From positions 1-64,000 of the forward strand of contig JALEHN010000066.1 in the NCBI GenBank assembly GCA_022770525.1: a stretch of 64,000 nt of DNA. Direction: 5' to 3'. Of the stretch, positions 8,031-18,179 are shown piece after piece. The notes below the pieces were generated by a model. The model was given only the letters and a program-made list of their open reading frames with translations. It was not told the origin of the DNA and did no database searches. This DNA is from Clostridiales bacterium (GTDB lineage Bacteria > Bacillota > Clostridia > Lachnospirales > Lachnospiraceae). Both the position numbers and the translations under genes were made by a program. The first letter of the stretch is position 1. Every line of letters starts with the position of its first letter.

Positions 8031-9287
8031 TTACAATTTATCTATAAAAAACTCCTCGATTTCAGTATAACCTTCGCTAATCAGCTGGTCCTTCTGGAAC
8101 TTTTTATTCTTTTTCATCATGTTAATATTGACCTGAACGCCTTTGGCTCGTTCCTCACATGCCCTGGCAATAATGGTACACATCTTATCAGACGGCATGT
8201 TTTTTTCAACAAGATAAGCCTTTTTAGCTGATGCACCCGGAATTTGATAGTTGCGTTCAAGCAAAAGCATAACGATACGTTCAAATCCAATCGAGAAACC
8301 GCATGCCGGAACATTATTTCCGGTAAACTTTCCGATCATCTCATCATAACGGCCGCCGCCGCCTACAGATCCGCCATACTCGTCCATAGATATTTCAAAA
8401 ATCGGACCCGTATAATAGGACATACCGCGCACAAGCGTCGGATCAAAAGCAATTTTAAACTTTGCACTCTTGACTGCATCAACATTTTTCATAATGCTGA
8501 TCAGTCCGTCTGAATATTCGCTGTCAAGATAATCGCCGAGTTTGTCTTTTACAAAACGGACACCGTCAATATCTTGCGTAACTTCGGCAAACAAAGCGAG
8601 ATATTTATCAATGACCGCTTTGTCAAAGCCTTCTTTTTCAAGTTCTTCGGCAACGCCGTCAAGACCGATCTTATCCATCTTGTCAAGAATAATAAACACT
8701 GTATCATAAGAAGCTTCATCAAAACCGCTGTAAGCTGCCATCGCTTTTAAAATACGTCTGTCATTGATCCGTATTGTAAAATTTTCAAAATCAAGCTTTC
8801 CAAGCAGCGTTGTCGTTGCAAGTATCAGTTCTGTCTCTGCCAGATTTGAAGCCTCACCAAGAATGTCGATATCACACTGCATAAACTGACGGTATCTTCC
8901 TCTTTGCGGACGATCTGCACGCCATACATTGCCCATCTGGAGCGCCTTAAACGGACTCGGCAGCTCATTGGCATGGTTGGAATAATATCTGCACAAAGGT
9001 ACTGTCAGATCGTAGCGAAGACCGCCGTCCACAAGATCAGCCTCGCATGATGCCTCATCAATTTTAAGTTTTTCTCCGCGTTTTAATATTTTAAATATTA
9101 ATTTTTCATTTTCTCCGCCCTGTTTACTGGACAGATTTTCAATATGCTCCACACATGGTGTCTCCATGGAGGAAAAGCCGAAGGTTTTGTAGGTTTCTTT
9201 AATCAGTCCGATCACATAATCACGAATCGCCATCTCCTGCGGCAAAATATCTTTCATTCCCGTTACCGGTTTTTTCTTTAATGCCAT
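8031..9287 (-). CDS. hisS: Histidine-tRNA ligase
   Basis: 418 residues of a class II synthetase. It opens with the typical GMKDILPQE segment, followed by motif 2 (RADRPQRGRYRQFMQCDIDILG), the histidine-specific VRGMSYYTGPIFEI and GGRYDEMIG motifs, and a C-terminal anticodon-binding domain. The longer upstream frame was rejected; ATG 9285-9287 has a GGAGA ribosome site at a good distance. It forms a probable operon with aspS and the DUF1294 gene. Confidence 0.96.
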   Translation of the reverse strand: MALKKKPVTGMKDILPQEMAIRDYVIGLIKETYKTFGFSSMETPCVEHIENLSSKQGGENEKLIFKILKRGEKLKIDEASCEADLVDGGLRYDLTVPLCRYYSNHANELPSPFKALQMGNVWRADRPQRGRYRQFMQCDIDILGEASNLAETELILATTTLLGKLDFENFTIRINDRRILKAMAAYSGFDEASYDTVFIILDKMDKIGLDGVAEELEKEGFDKAVIDKYLALFAEVTQDIDGVRFVKDKLGDYLDSEYSDGLISIMKNVDAVKSAKFKIAFDPTLVRGMSYYTGPIFEISMDEYGGSVGGGGRYDEMIGKFTGNNVPACGFSIGFERIVMLLLERNYQIPGASAKKAYLVEKNMPSDKMCTIIARACEERAKGVQVNINMMKKNKKFQKDQLISEGYTEIEEFFIDKL

Positions 9288-9403
9288 GACTTTTTTCTCC
9301 TCTCCCGTGTACTGACAACATTCATGCACACTGTCTTTGTCTATTTTAGCAACATTTGATTTATTTGTCCAGTATAACCAACGTTAAATAGCGTATTGTT
9401 TCG

Positions 9404-9466
9404 TTGATCGGCTACAGTACACACCCTGTGCGTACTGTAACCGGTTTTTGCCATGCTTTGGCGCGC
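9404..9466. repeat. Intergenic repeat, family 2, copy 2
   Basis: Inverse-oriented relative of 1090-1137. It shares the TACAGTAC..GTACTGTA palindrome around a CACCCTGTGCG core and the adjoining GCCATGCTTTGGCG segment. It occupies the gap between hisS and the DUF5688 gene. Confidence 0.75.
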
Positions 9467-9482
9467 GTTTTATATTTTCGCA

Positions 9483-10400
9483 TTATACCACAATATTTAA
9501 CTGATCATCAGCACGGCTGTACCTGTAAACACTTCCGCTTAATCGCTCCTCTTTTGAAACAACTGTTTCATTGGCATCATGAACCGCGCACTTTAACAAA
9601 GATACATCTTCACAGTCATCACACGGCACAACCATCATTTCATGAATGCTGCTTGGCATGAGATAAAGATCTGAACCGATTTTTTCAGCCAGTGCTTTGA
9701 GCACACCGGGATAAAATACCGCAGTTGCGCCATTGATCTTTCTTTTGTTTGTAATGGCAAAGAAATTCTCATGCACATCTTCCAGGTCATCCCGCTCAAA
9801 ATCATCTAAAAATGAATTTAAAAATTGAAAAACAGATATAATATCCGCCGGAAATTTACGCATTGTATTCTTCATGGCATCTTTTTTAAGCGTTTCAAAA
9901 TCTATCGCCCAGTTTTTAAAAATATTCTGATCGACGGTCATAGACAGCAGGCTATCGTTCACATCACTGATTTCAATTCTGAAAGTCAGTGCCAGATCAA
10001 CGACCGGAATATGAGGACACAAAGATAATAGCATCTGATTATCATTATAGTTAACAACACGAAGAAAAATACGTGATTTTACAGTTTCATAATTTCTGAT
10101 ATTTTTCCATATATGACTGATTTCCTCAGGTTCCTCCTTAAGATAAAAATCGATGATCTCATCTGCAAGCTGTTCAATCTGTGTTCCTGCCAGATGCCTT
10201 TCAAAAAAAGGCTTCGGATCCAGAACCTTTCCGATCTTACGTTCCGGTGAATAAATCTGCAGTTCTTCATTGACCACACCGTTATTTTTCATGTAATAAA
10301 TACTTCCGACCTTTACAGGCTGCAAATCTTCAAGCATTTCACTTAAAGTATCCTCCAGTTTTTCCATAAAACTTCTATATTCTGTGTATTGCAATCGCAT
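9483..10400 (-). CDS. DUF5688 family protein
   Basis: 305 residues, soluble, with a YSPERKIGKVLDPKPFFERHLAG region, a central RVVNYNDNQMLLSLCPHIPVVDLALTF block and a C-terminal FYPGVLKALAEKIGSDLYLMPSSIHEMMVVP block characteristic of DUF5688, a family common in Lachnospiraceae with no known function. There is no signal peptide or membrane segment. ATG 10398-10400 follows an AAAG(T)GAG ribosome site. It stands alone, with repeats on both sides. Confidence 0.8.
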   Translation of the reverse strand: MRLQYTEYRSFMEKLEDTLSEMLEDLQPVKVGSIYYMKNNGVVNEELQIYSPERKIGKVLDPKPFFERHLAGTQIEQLADEIIDFYLKEEPEEISHIWKNIRNYETVKSRIFLRVVNYNDNQMLLSLCPHIPVVDLALTFRIEISDVNDSLLSMTVDQNIFKNWAIDFETLKKDAMKNTMRKFPADIISVFQFLNSFLDDFERDDLEDVHENFFAITNKRKINGATAVFYPGVLKALAEKIGSDLYLMPSSIHEMMVVPCDDCEDVSLLKCAVHDANETVVSKEERLSGSVYRYSRADDQLNIVV

Positions 10401-10825
10401 CGCTCACTTTCTTTAAATTGTTGTAACTGTTTAATATTCAGTCAAAATGACATTTGTACAGCTGTAAAATTGATGTTGGGAAATAAAATAATCGATTATC
10501 AAGAATAAAATGAATGATATCATTTTATAAAAACAGAAATGAGAACTTCAAGTTCTTTAAAATTATTATACATGAAAAATTTAAGAATGCAATCACAATC
10601 GTTCGACATCTTTCGACATATCATCAACAAAACGTGCAAGTCTTTGCACAGGCCGCATCCTCGCGAATTCCTTTGATGATACAGGAAATCGCAATTTCCC
10701 GTATCGTAAAAGCAATGTCCGCCAAACCGGCAAAACCGATCAGGCGGACATCACTTTGACTTATATCAGTTGCATTCTGCAACTATTGAATAAGATTTAT
10801 TTTTTGACCAGTATATTTTTGCATA
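10401..10825. other. 425-bp intergenic stretch with a degenerate family 1 repeat and a hairpin
   Basis: No credible gene was seen. At 10634-10707 is a degenerate family 1 repeat ending in a GATACAGGAAAT/ATTTCCCGTATC palindrome. At 10715-10751 is a 9-bp perfect hairpin ATGTCCGCC/GGCGGACAT; on the minus strand it is followed by TTGCTTTT and may end the permease transcript. The 10401-10630 part is AT-rich and shows nothing recognisable. Confidence 0.7.
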
Positions 10826-12229
10826 TTAAACAATACCAGGGAATGCAATAACAAGAATTGCGCAAAGTATTGTTGCAACCAATGTCATAATAACTGTCTG
10901 TAAGAACATTGGCAGATATGCATCTTTAATCTTAACCTGTGCAAGACCTGTTGTTAACAGAATCAAGCCGTTAACAGGCAGTGTTTCAAATGTAGAAACA
11001 GCGATTGCTGCAACACGGGCAAGAGCATCCGGATTAATCACCGGTGCTGCAGTCCAGATATATGAGCTTGCAATGATTGGAAGCGCAATACCAAGTGCTG
11101 CTGGAGGTGAAGATGTAAATGCAACGATGATAACTAACAGGATAATAGCGATAACCATCGGAGAGATTGGAAGGCTCTGAAGCATACCAACGAAAGCAAA
11201 GAATGCCTGTGTATGCTGAACAACACCTGCAAAACCTGCAGCTGCACAGATTGTCATCAGAGCGCCGGCACCGCTGACGGCACCTTCATTTAATGAATTG
11301 ATGACTTTGCCCATCCATGCGCCAAGACCTGTAGCTTCGCCGTTCTTCGGGAAGTATTTGCTCATTAAAATGATTGCAAGTAAAATACCGCTAACAAGTG
11401 CCAATGAAGCATTTTTAACAACTGCGAAAAGGATAAATACAACAATCAGTGGAATTAATGAAACTAAAAGATTTGGATGATCTTTCTGTTTCTGATCATC
11501 ACCGAATCTCGGGCAGTTGCCGTAATCGAAGTTTTCACCTTTTCTCATTGCTTTAATGATCATCTTAGAGCAAATGAAGTAAACGCCGACTTCAATAACA
11601 ATAAAGCAGATAAAACCTGGGATTGGTGCTGCACCAGGGCTTGTCTGAAGAATATTCATACAAATAATATTGTTGATTGAAAGTACGAATGGCGCTGAGT
11701 TTGCACCACAGCTTAAGCAAAGCATAGCCGGAACAAAACGACGCGGAATACCGATCTTGTCAGCCATGATCATAGCAACAGGGAATGTTGCGAATACAGT
11801 AACGAAACCGTCAACACCGCCGTAGCTTAAGATACATTCAATAAGAAGCATCGCTAATACGGCACGTTTTGCCTGAGCTTCTCTTTCTTTTGCAGAAAGG
11901 ATCAATTTGTTTGTAAGCACATTTGCAATCGCACCTGCTGCACCGCAGTCTGTAAGCACTTTTCCGAAGATAGCGCCAAGGAAGATTGTCGGGAATACAA
12001 CAAGAAGCATGCCGGCAAGACCGCCGATTTCAAATGTACCAGGAATCGACTGGCTCTCTTCTACAACACCAATGTAGAATTTTGTAAATGCATCTGTCGG
12101 ATTGATTCTGTTTGTTACAGCTACAATCACACCCGCTAATGGTGCCAAGTAAAGCGTTGACACGTTCTTGTATGCGCCGTAAAGGAAAATCGCAAGCGCA
12201 ATAACAATACCAATAATACCTAATGCCAT
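10826..12229 (-). CDS. GntP-family permease
   Basis: 467 residues with about 12 hydrophobic segments. The conserved GGLAGMLLVVFPTIFLGAIFGKVLTDCGAA segment, paired re-entrant-like glycine-rich blocks (FTSSPPAALGIALPIIAS) and ETLPVNGLILLT match the GntP family of gluconate, citrate or hydroxybutyrate symporters. The substrate cannot be told from sequence, and no catabolic genes lie next to it. GGAGGAAATTTT precedes the ATG. A perfect 8-bp inverted repeat 50 bp upstream of the start looks like an operator. Confidence 0.85.
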   Translation of the reverse strand: MALGIIGIVIALAIFLYGAYKNVSTLYLAPLAGVIVAVTNRINPTDAFTKFYIGVVEESQSIPGTFEIGGLAGMLLVVFPTIFLGAIFGKVLTDCGAAGAIANVLTNKLILSAKEREAQAKRAVLAMLLIECILSYGGVDGFVTVFATFPVAMIMADKIGIPRRFVPAMLCLSCGANSAPFVLSINNIICMNILQTSPGAAPIPGFICFIVIEVGVYFICSKMIIKAMRKGENFDYGNCPRFGDDQKQKDHPNLLVSLIPLIVVFILFAVVKNASLALVSGILLAIILMSKYFPKNGEATGLGAWMGKVINSLNEGAVSGAGALMTICAAAGFAGVVQHTQAFFAFVGMLQSLPISPMVIAIILLVIIVAFTSSPPAALGIALPIIASSYIWTAAPVINPDALARVAAIAVSTFETLPVNGLILLTTGLAQVKIKDAYLPMFLQTVIMTLVATILCAILVIAFPGIV

Positions 12230-12277
12230 AAAATTTCCTCCCTAAACTTTTTATGAATTTATAGGTCTATAATAAAA

Positions 12278-12299
12278 ATGTATGCTGGTCTGCATACAT
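12278..12299. promoter_or_regulatory. Putative operator upstream of the GntP-family permease
   Basis: Perfect palindrome ATGTATGC-tggtct-GCATACAT, 49 bp upstream of the permease start. The size and symmetry fit a dimeric regulator site such as GntR-type. Which protein binds is unknown; the nearby MerR gene is a candidate by position only. Confidence 0.5.
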
Positions 12300-12313
12300 C
12301 TTACTATACAAAA

Positions 12314-12697
12314 TTACCTGTTCTTTTTAAAAAGAACAAATCCAATACATGCAATCAAAAGTATGCCGGCAAAAAAAATCTGGTAAAACAGTGTCACCGC
12401 AATAAGCTTCAGCAAATAAATCGCAGACATAATAAATATGTAACCGCCGGTCACAAGCATCATTTTTGCATGAATCGTCGCTCCGCTCTCCTTATATATA
12501 ATCAAGCCGAGCAAAACAGCCGCTATGCCAAGAATCCCAATCACTACCATGGCATCAACGCCTGAAAAAATAATTGCCATACAAAGAATACAGCCGATCA
12601 ATGTAAATAAGTTTTTGTTTTTTCTGAATTTATTCAGCATTTTCGCAAAATAACTCCTCCATATATAGACATTTTTCGTTTTTTCTTTTATAATCAT
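12314..12697 (-). CDS. Small membrane protein of unknown function
   Basis: 127 residues with a basic N-terminus and four hydrophobic segments (about residues 35-50, 53-67, 80-97 and 101-120), ending in KKNR. No family was recognised. ATG 12695-12697 is chosen because GGGAGGG lies seven bases upstream; the longer frame would translate that ribosome site. The gene is divergent from the broken MerR gene, so it may be, or have been, its target. The other possible partner is the permease downstream. Confidence 0.7.
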   Translation of the reverse strand: MIIKEKTKNVYIWRSYFAKMLNKFRKNKNLFTLIGCILCMAIIFSGVDAMVVIGILGIAAVLLGLIIYKESGATIHAKMMLVTGGYIFIMSAIYLLKLIAVTLFYQIFFAGILLIACIGFVLFKKNR

Positions 12698-12742
12698 AAT
12701 AAACCCTCCCACTATGGGAATGTCAAGTTAGGAGTTAAAAAT

Positions 12743-13539
12743 ATGTCAAAATATTTATCAATTGGTCAGGTTGCACAAATTAAGGGCGTCCATGTTAAAT
12801 CACTTAGGTATTACGATAAGATTGGTATATTAAAACCGGCTTATACCGATCCGAATACAGGTTATCGGTATTATGAGCGGCAGCAGCTGCTCTATATAGA
12901 TCTGATCCAGTTTCTTGTGGATCTTGATATTCCATTAAAAAACTGGTTTTTATATTGTAATGAAGACGGAACTTTTAATTTAAAGAAACTTCTGGCAGAC
13001 GGAAGGTGATTTCAGAACGAAAAATTATCAATATCCGCCGGGGACTTCAGCGTGTTGAAATGGCCACCATCGACATGGATTACGCGGAGCAATGCGCTGA
13101 TTTTGACAAAAGCTATACCCGTTATATTCCGGAACGGCACTATCTTTGCATGCCGATTCCTCGCAGGTACTCACCGGAGGAATTTCAGCTGACGATGAAG
13201 CAGCTGATTGATCTCGGAAAGTCTCTTGGTATTGCTCACAACTTTCCGGCCGGTATTTTACTGGACAAAACGCCCGAAAAAGATGCTTACTCCATATTTA
13301 TCAAGGTATATGAACCTGTGCCGGAGTGTCCGAACTACAGATTTTTTCCTTCCGGTTACTATCACTGTATCAGAACAGTCCCAATGACCATCTACGGCCT
13401 GAAAGATCAATATGCATCAGAATATGAACGGTGCCAAAACACAACAATCATCGAAGAAGATTACATACTGAACCTGATCAACCTTGAAACACCGATGGTG
13501 GAACTGCAGTTTCCGATCGATATGAGCCAACGGAGTTAA
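12743..13539 (+). pseudogene. MerR-family regulator split by a -1 frameshift
   Basis: The first frame (12743-13009) gives an intact MerR winged-helix domain (YLSIGQVAQIKGVHVKSLRYYDKIGIL, then GYRYYERQQL) and stops at TGA. The second frame (GTG 13006 to 13539) gives the C-terminal effector-type domain. The two overlap by GTGA. The peptide flow LADG / VISERK is continuous if one A is restored in GGAAGG, which suggests a one-base deletion. Two alternatives remain: translational coupling of two polypeptides, or programmed frameshifting, since an in-frame TTTAAAG heptamer lies 20 bases before the stop. Confidence 0.75.
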
Positions 13540-13549
13540 TTAATTAATT

Positions 13550-13731
13550 AAAGAAGCCGCCATCTGCACGGTAAAAACACGTCAATTTTCTTGTTTTTTT
13601 CCGCCGCTTATTGATTGCTTTATCCGCGAACTCGTGCTGACGCACTCAAACACGCTCCTAAAGCAATCGCTATGCTCGAAAAACTGCGAAAATTATCCTA
13701 CTGTTTTTGCCGTGCAGATGGCGGCTTCTTT
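13550..13731. repeat. 182-nt near-symmetric long hairpin element
   Basis: Arms of 30 nt (13550-13579 and 13702-13731) pair with a single mismatch, which is a G-U pair if the plus strand is the RNA. An inner 10-bp perfect stem GATTGCTTTA/TAAAGCAATC (13613-13622, 13659-13668) and an apical GTGC-TGAC-GCAC (13634-13645) share nearly the same centre. No coding capacity was seen. It could be a small non-autonomous mobile element or a structured RNA. Confidence 0.8.
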
Positions 13732-13782
13732 GATTTATAATGAACCAAAATATTGATAAACTTTAAACGTAAATTAAAATAT

Positions 13783-13830
13783 TCAGCTGCTCCATACGAA
13801 AACAGAAACATTTTCATTCAGAGCAGCTGA
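13783..13830 (-). terminator. Terminator after hppA
   Basis: Ten-bp perfect stem TCAGCTGCTC/GAGCAGCTGA, followed on the minus strand by AATATTTTAATTT. Confidence 0.65.
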
Positions 13831-13843
13831 CATTACTCAAATA

Positions 13844-15799
13844 TTACAGGAACAACGGGGCAAATACAAGTGCCACGATGCTCATTAATTTAATAAGGAT
13901 GTTTAATGAAGGTCCTGATGTATCTTTAAGCGGGTCACCGACGGTATCGCCGACAACTGCTGCCGCATGCTGATCGGAGCCTTTGCCGCCCGGCGTTGCT
14001 TCCACTGCTTTTTTCGCGTTGTCCCATGCGCCGCCGCTGTTTGCCATCTGAATCGCGCAAAGAACACCGACAACTGTGGCACCCACAAGGAGTCCGCCAA
14101 GGGCAGCTTTGCCAAGGATCAGACCGACAGCGATTGGTGATACGACTGCAAGAACACCCGGAAGAATCATTTCTCTAAGCGCTGCTGCTGTTGAAATATC
14201 AACGCATTTTGCATACTGCGGTTCGCCTTTACCTTCCATAATGCCAGGTATTTCGCGGAACTGACGTCTTACTTCCTCAATCATGCTGCCGGCTGCTTTT
14301 GAAACAGCTTCGATGGCCATTGATGAGAAAAGGTAAGCAAGCATACCGCCGATGAATACACCTGAAATAACTTTAGGGTCAAGAACATTCACGGATTCAA
14401 GATTGACTGTGCTGGCATAGGATGAGAAAAGTGCCAGTGCAGTAAGCGCAGCTGAACCAATGGAAAAACCTTTGCCGATAGCTGCTGTTGTATTACCGAT
14501 AGAATCAAGTTTATCTGTAATTTCACGGACTTCATGAGGCAGACCTGACATTTCGGCAAGACCGCCGGCATTATCCGCAATCGGACCGTAAGCATCAACC
14601 GCGATGACTGCGCCAACCGTTGAAAGCATGCCAACAGCTGCAAGAGCCACACCGAAAAGGCCGCACACTAATGAAGATACAATAACTGCTGCCGCAATCA
14701 GAAGAATAGGAATCGCTGTACTCTTCATACCCACTGAAAGACCGGCAAGAATATTTGTCGCCGCACCTGTCTTACTCTGTTCTACAATCTGTTTAACATG
14801 TCTGTATTTATCGGCTGTATACCACTCTGTTACTGTACCGATGATTGTTCCCGCAAGAACACCTGTCATAATTGCCACAAAGTACTTCATGCTGCCAAGC
14901 ATACTGTGGCTGAAATAAGCTGAAGCAATCAAAAGCAAAATCATGCTGATATATGTACCGCACATAATCGTCAGCTGCGCAGGGGCATTTTTAATAAGAC
15001 GCACGCAGAGAATACCGATAATTGATGCGGCAATACCTGAGGCACACACGGCCATAACAAATGATACACCTGATGAACCGAGGGCGAGAACACCAAGCAT
15101 CAGTGCAGAAATAATTGAACCGACATAAGACTCAAATAAATCTGCGCCCATACCTGCAACGTCACCGACATTATCACCGACATTATCAGCGATAACCGCA
15201 GGGTTTCTCGGGTCATCTTCAGGAATACCCGCTTCAACCTTACCTACAAGGTCAGCGCCCACATCGGCTGCCTTTGTATATATACCGCCGCCCACACGTG
15301 AAAACAGTGCAATGGAGCTGGCACCGAGGCTGAAACCGGTCATAATATTAATATCACCAAATATCATGTAAAGAACAGTCACACCGAGAAGACCAAGGCC
15401 GACAACACAAAGTCCCATGACTGAACCGCCTGTAAAAGCGATATCCAGTGCCTTGCGCTCACCGTGGGTGCTGGCTGCCTCTGCCGTACGCGCATTACAT
15501 GTTGTGGCACTGCGCATACCGATAAATCCGGCAATGACTGAAAGCAATGCGCCAAAAATAAAACAAAGAGAAACTTTCCAGCCCATGCCCGGTATTACAA
15601 GAAGCACAACGGCCATCACAACGACAAACACAACGACAACTTTGTATTCACGTTTCAAAAATGCCATGGCGCCTGTACGGATATGCCCTGAAAGTTCCTC
15701 CATTCTCGGATTCGTAATTTTGATGTTTCTGTTGCGCGCAGCAAATCCGGCAGCGATCAATAGCGCAACAACCGCAATAATAATTGCAAAATAACTCAT
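13844..15799 (-). CDS. hppA: Membrane-bound ion-translocating pyrophosphatase
   Basis: 651 residues with about 15 membrane segments. The PPi-binding motifs are present ([35 protein letters not shown] and, near the C-terminus, GGAWDNAKK with [13 protein letters not shown]). These enzymes couple PPi hydrolysis to export of H+ or Na+. The [10 protein letters not shown] motif has Ala where K+-independent enzymes have Lys, so this is the K+-dependent class. The pumped ion cannot be settled by eye. GGAGA precedes ATG 15797-15799. It stands alone, between the hairpin element and hemZ. Confidence 0.96.
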   Translation of the reverse strand: MSYFAIIIAVVALLIAAGFAARNRNIKITNPRMEELSGHIRTGAMAFLKREYKVVVVFVVVMAVVLLVIPGMGWKVSLCFIFGALLSVIAGFIGMRSATTCNARTAEAASTHGERKALDIAFTGGSVMGLCVVGLGLLGVTVLYMIFGDINIMTGFSLGASSIALFSRVGGGIYTKAADVGADLVGKVEAGIPEDDPRNPAVIADNVGDNVGDVAGMGADLFESYVGSIISALMLGVLALGSSGVSFVMAVCASGIAASIIGILCVRLIKNAPAQLTIMCGTYISMILLLIASAYFSHSMLGSMKYFVAIMTGVLAGTIIGTVTEWYTADKYRHVKQIVEQSKTGAATNILAGLSVGMKSTAIPILLIAAAVIVSSLVCGLFGVALAAVGMLSTVGAVIAVDAYGPIADNAGGLAEMSGLPHEVREITDKLDSIGNTTAAIGKGFSIGSAALTALALFSSYASTVNLESVNVLDPKVISGVFIGGMLAYLFSSMAIEAVSKAAGSMIEEVRRQFREIPGIMEGKGEPQYAKCVDISTAAALREMILPGVLAVVSPIAVGLILGKAALGGLLVGATVVGVLCAIQMANSGGAWDNAKKAVEATPGGKGSDQHAAAVVGDTVGDPLKDTSGPSLNILIKLMSIVALVFAPLFL

Positions 15800-15947
15800 A
15801 GATCATTCTCCTTTTCAACAAGATTCTGATTTTTTATACCCCATATAAGAATACGTTATTTTGCACAAATTGTCAAATGTTTTTCATATTTTATTTAGTT
15901 ATTTTTTTGTCATTCATTTGATACTGCCGTGATTTTGCACATGATTG

Positions 15948-17420
15948 TTACATTTTTATCGAAGTCAAATGGTTATTTTTCCTCAAAATCATCTCATCGA
16001 TACGTTCGATATAATCTTTCACACTTTTCACATTCTCAATACGCTCGATCCTGTTTTCGTCATGATGAACGATTTTTGTGGAACCGCCGGCGCCAAGGGC
16101 AACAATGGACTGTTTTTCTTCCATAATCAATATATTATAAAGAGCCTCAAGGCCGGGTTTTGCATAACCGACGTTTTCAAGATTACCCGCGATATTTTTT
16201 TGTCTGTACAGATAATATGGCACAAGTCCCATATCTGATGTCGTCTCAAACGCAAGATTGATCATCGTATTGACATCATCAACCGATGCACTTTGAAGAT
16301 ACAGCTTTTCCCTGTTGACAAGAGCAGCCCGCTTAATGGCCAGTGCATGAACCGTCAGACTTTCAGGTGCCATTTTTCTGATTTCATCCAGTGTATACAT
16401 AAAATCTTCCACAGTCTCTCCGGGAAGTCCCGCAATCAGATCCATATTAATATTATCAAATCCCAGGCTTCGCGCAAGCGCATAGGCTTCCTTAACCTGT
16501 GTCACTGTATGGCGCCGTCCGATGGCATCCAGTGTTTTCTGGTTCATGGTCTGAGGATTGATTGAAATTCTTGTAATGCCGTGATCTCTGATTGCTTTAA
16601 GCTTATCCGCAGTGATACTGTCAGGCCGTCCGGCCTCAATCGTTTTTTCACAAACATTGTCCAAATCAAAACATTGTTCCAGTTTTGTTAAAATTCTGTC
16701 CATCTGCCGGGCGTTTAAAGAAGTCGGTGTGCCGCCGCCCATATAAAAAGTCAGCGGTTTTACCCGTCCGCCAAACATACTGCTGACGGCTTCGATTTCC
16801 TTTGAAAGCGCATCAAGATAATCATCCACTTTATCCTTCCAGATGCCAAGAGGGTATGATGAAAATGAACAGTAGGCACAAATCGTCGGACAGAATGGTA
16901 TTCCCGTATATAGGCTGAAGCCCTTTTGATAATCAATATCTTTTAGAATACGCCGCTCATTTTCAGCGACCGTCGTACAGAGCCTGTATTTTGCGTCGGA
17001 TATTTTATACTCCCGCTCAAAAAAATCGCGCATCTGTTTGTCACTGTACCCTTCGTCAAGCAGCTGCATGGAAATCTTTGTCGGGCGTATGCCGGTTAAC
17101 GTCCCCCACGGCAGCGTCCGTCCGGTAAATGCACAGAGTACTTTATAAACAAGGCGTTTCAGGTCATTTTTTGTCTGCTTATAATCCTCAAAAACAGTAG
17201 CGCCCCAATCACTTACCCTTTTTTCAGAAGCCGTATCACGAAGACTGACAAAAAGACGGTTCACAAAAAAATCGATCCGCATTTCGCACAGACATACAGT
17301 ATCCGGATTCAGAACCTCTGAACCCGGATTTACAATAATCTTCTCTCCATGATAAAATGCCATAATCAGCGCCCGGACGTCATTTTCATACTTTAATTCA
17401 TTCATCCATAATTTTATCAT
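15948..17420 (-). CDS. hemZ: HemZ-type coproporphyrinogen dehydrogenase (radical SAM)
   Basis: 490 residues. After a 150-residue N-terminal extension typical of HemZ comes the radical-SAM cluster motif CPTICAYCSF (CxxxCxxC) and the GGGTPTSL motif, with a HemW-like C-terminal part. Known members convert coproporphyrinogen III anaerobically or act as HemW-like haem chaperones, and no other haem genes are in the window, so the substrate is uncertain. Start ATG 17418-17420 has an AGGTGA site. It ends the relA-side minus-strand cluster. Confidence 0.88.
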   Translation of the reverse strand: MIKLWMNELKYENDVRALIMAFYHGEKIIVNPGSEVLNPDTVCLCEMRIDFFVNRLFVSLRDTASEKRVSDWGATVFEDYKQTKNDLKRLVYKVLCAFTGRTLPWGTLTGIRPTKISMQLLDEGYSDKQMRDFFEREYKISDAKYRLCTTVAENERRILKDIDYQKGFSLYTGIPFCPTICAYCSFSSYPLGIWKDKVDDYLDALSKEIEAVSSMFGGRVKPLTFYMGGGTPTSLNARQMDRILTKLEQCFDLDNVCEKTIEAGRPDSITADKLKAIRDHGITRISINPQTMNQKTLDAIGRRHTVTQVKEAYALARSLGFDNINMDLIAGLPGETVEDFMYTLDEIRKMAPESLTVHALAIKRAALVNREKLYLQSASVDDVNTMINLAFETTSDMGLVPYYLYRQKNIAGNLENVGYAKPGLEALYNILIMEEKQSIVALGAGGSTKIVHHDENRIERIENVKSVKDYIERIDEMILRKNNHLTSIKM

Positions 17421-17523
17421 TTCTATTCACCTGTATTTTAATATCCTTAGTCCCGGACAAAATCACTTCAGCCATTAAAAAGTCACATGACTTTTTCACC
17501 CGTTCCAAAAGTCCTTTGCCCCT

Positions 17524-18156
17524 CTAAGACAGATAAGGGTTATACTTTTTTTCAAAGCCGATGGTCGTCGATGCGCCATGCCCCGGCAGCACCTCAACAC
17601 TGTCATCAAAATTCGCAAGGAGCTTTCCTTTAATCGATTGAATCAACTGAGACATACTCCCTGTCGGCAGATCTGTTCTGCCAACAGAACCTTCAAACAG
17701 CGTATCCCCTGTAAACAGCTTATCTGCCTGAGGCATATAATAGCAGACACCGCCCCATGTATGCCCCGGCGTAAACAATACATCAAACATCATACCGCCA
17801 AGCACGATCTGATCGCCGTCACTGACCATGCAGTCGCCTTTAACATTGACAATTCTGCCGATCATATAACAGCCGTTTTGCTCTGTATCCTGCATCAGCT
17901 TATGGTCATTTTCCGATACCCAGACTTTAATACCATATCTGTCACGGAGGGCATCCACCGCCATAATATGGTCAAAATGTCCGTGTGTCAGTAAAATGCC
18001 GACCGGTTTTAGCTGTTTTTGCAAAAGATAGGCTTCGATTCTCTCCGGCGCATCTGCCGGATCAATAATCACTGCCTCTTTCGTCTCATCATTTGAAACA
18101 ATATAACAATTGGTAGCCACCATGCCAAGCACCATGGCTTTGATAGATATTTCCAT
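17524..18156 (-). CDS. MBL-fold metallo-hydrolase (glyoxalase II-like)
   Basis: 210 residues. The metal-binding THGHFDH motif (HxHxDH, about residues 58-64), TPGHTWGG and GDTLFEGSVGRTDLP identify a glyoxalase-II-like metallo-beta-lactamase fold. The C-terminal LPGHG supplies another metal ligand. Family members hydrolyse thioesters such as S-lactoylglutathione; the true substrate is unknown in a probably glutathione-free anaerobe. It follows relA in the order conserved in Clostridia. GGAGG precedes the ATG. Confidence 0.9.
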   Translation of the reverse strand: MEISIKAMVLGMVATNCYIVSNDETKEAVIIDPADAPERIEAYLLQKQLKPVGILLTHGHFDHIMAVDALRDRYGIKVWVSENDHKLMQDTEQNGCYMIGRIVNVKGDCMVSDGDQIVLGGMMFDVLFTPGHTWGGVCYYMPQADKLFTGDTLFEGSVGRTDLPTGSMSQLIQSIKGKLLANFDDSVEVLPGHGASTTIGFEKKYNPYLS

Positions 18157-18179
18157 ATATCAAAAATCCTCCTGCCGTT

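Noticed and set aside
10514..10759. 81-codon frame in the gap before the GntP-family permease
   Set aside because: No ribosome site; the second half is the family 1 repeat and a hairpin.
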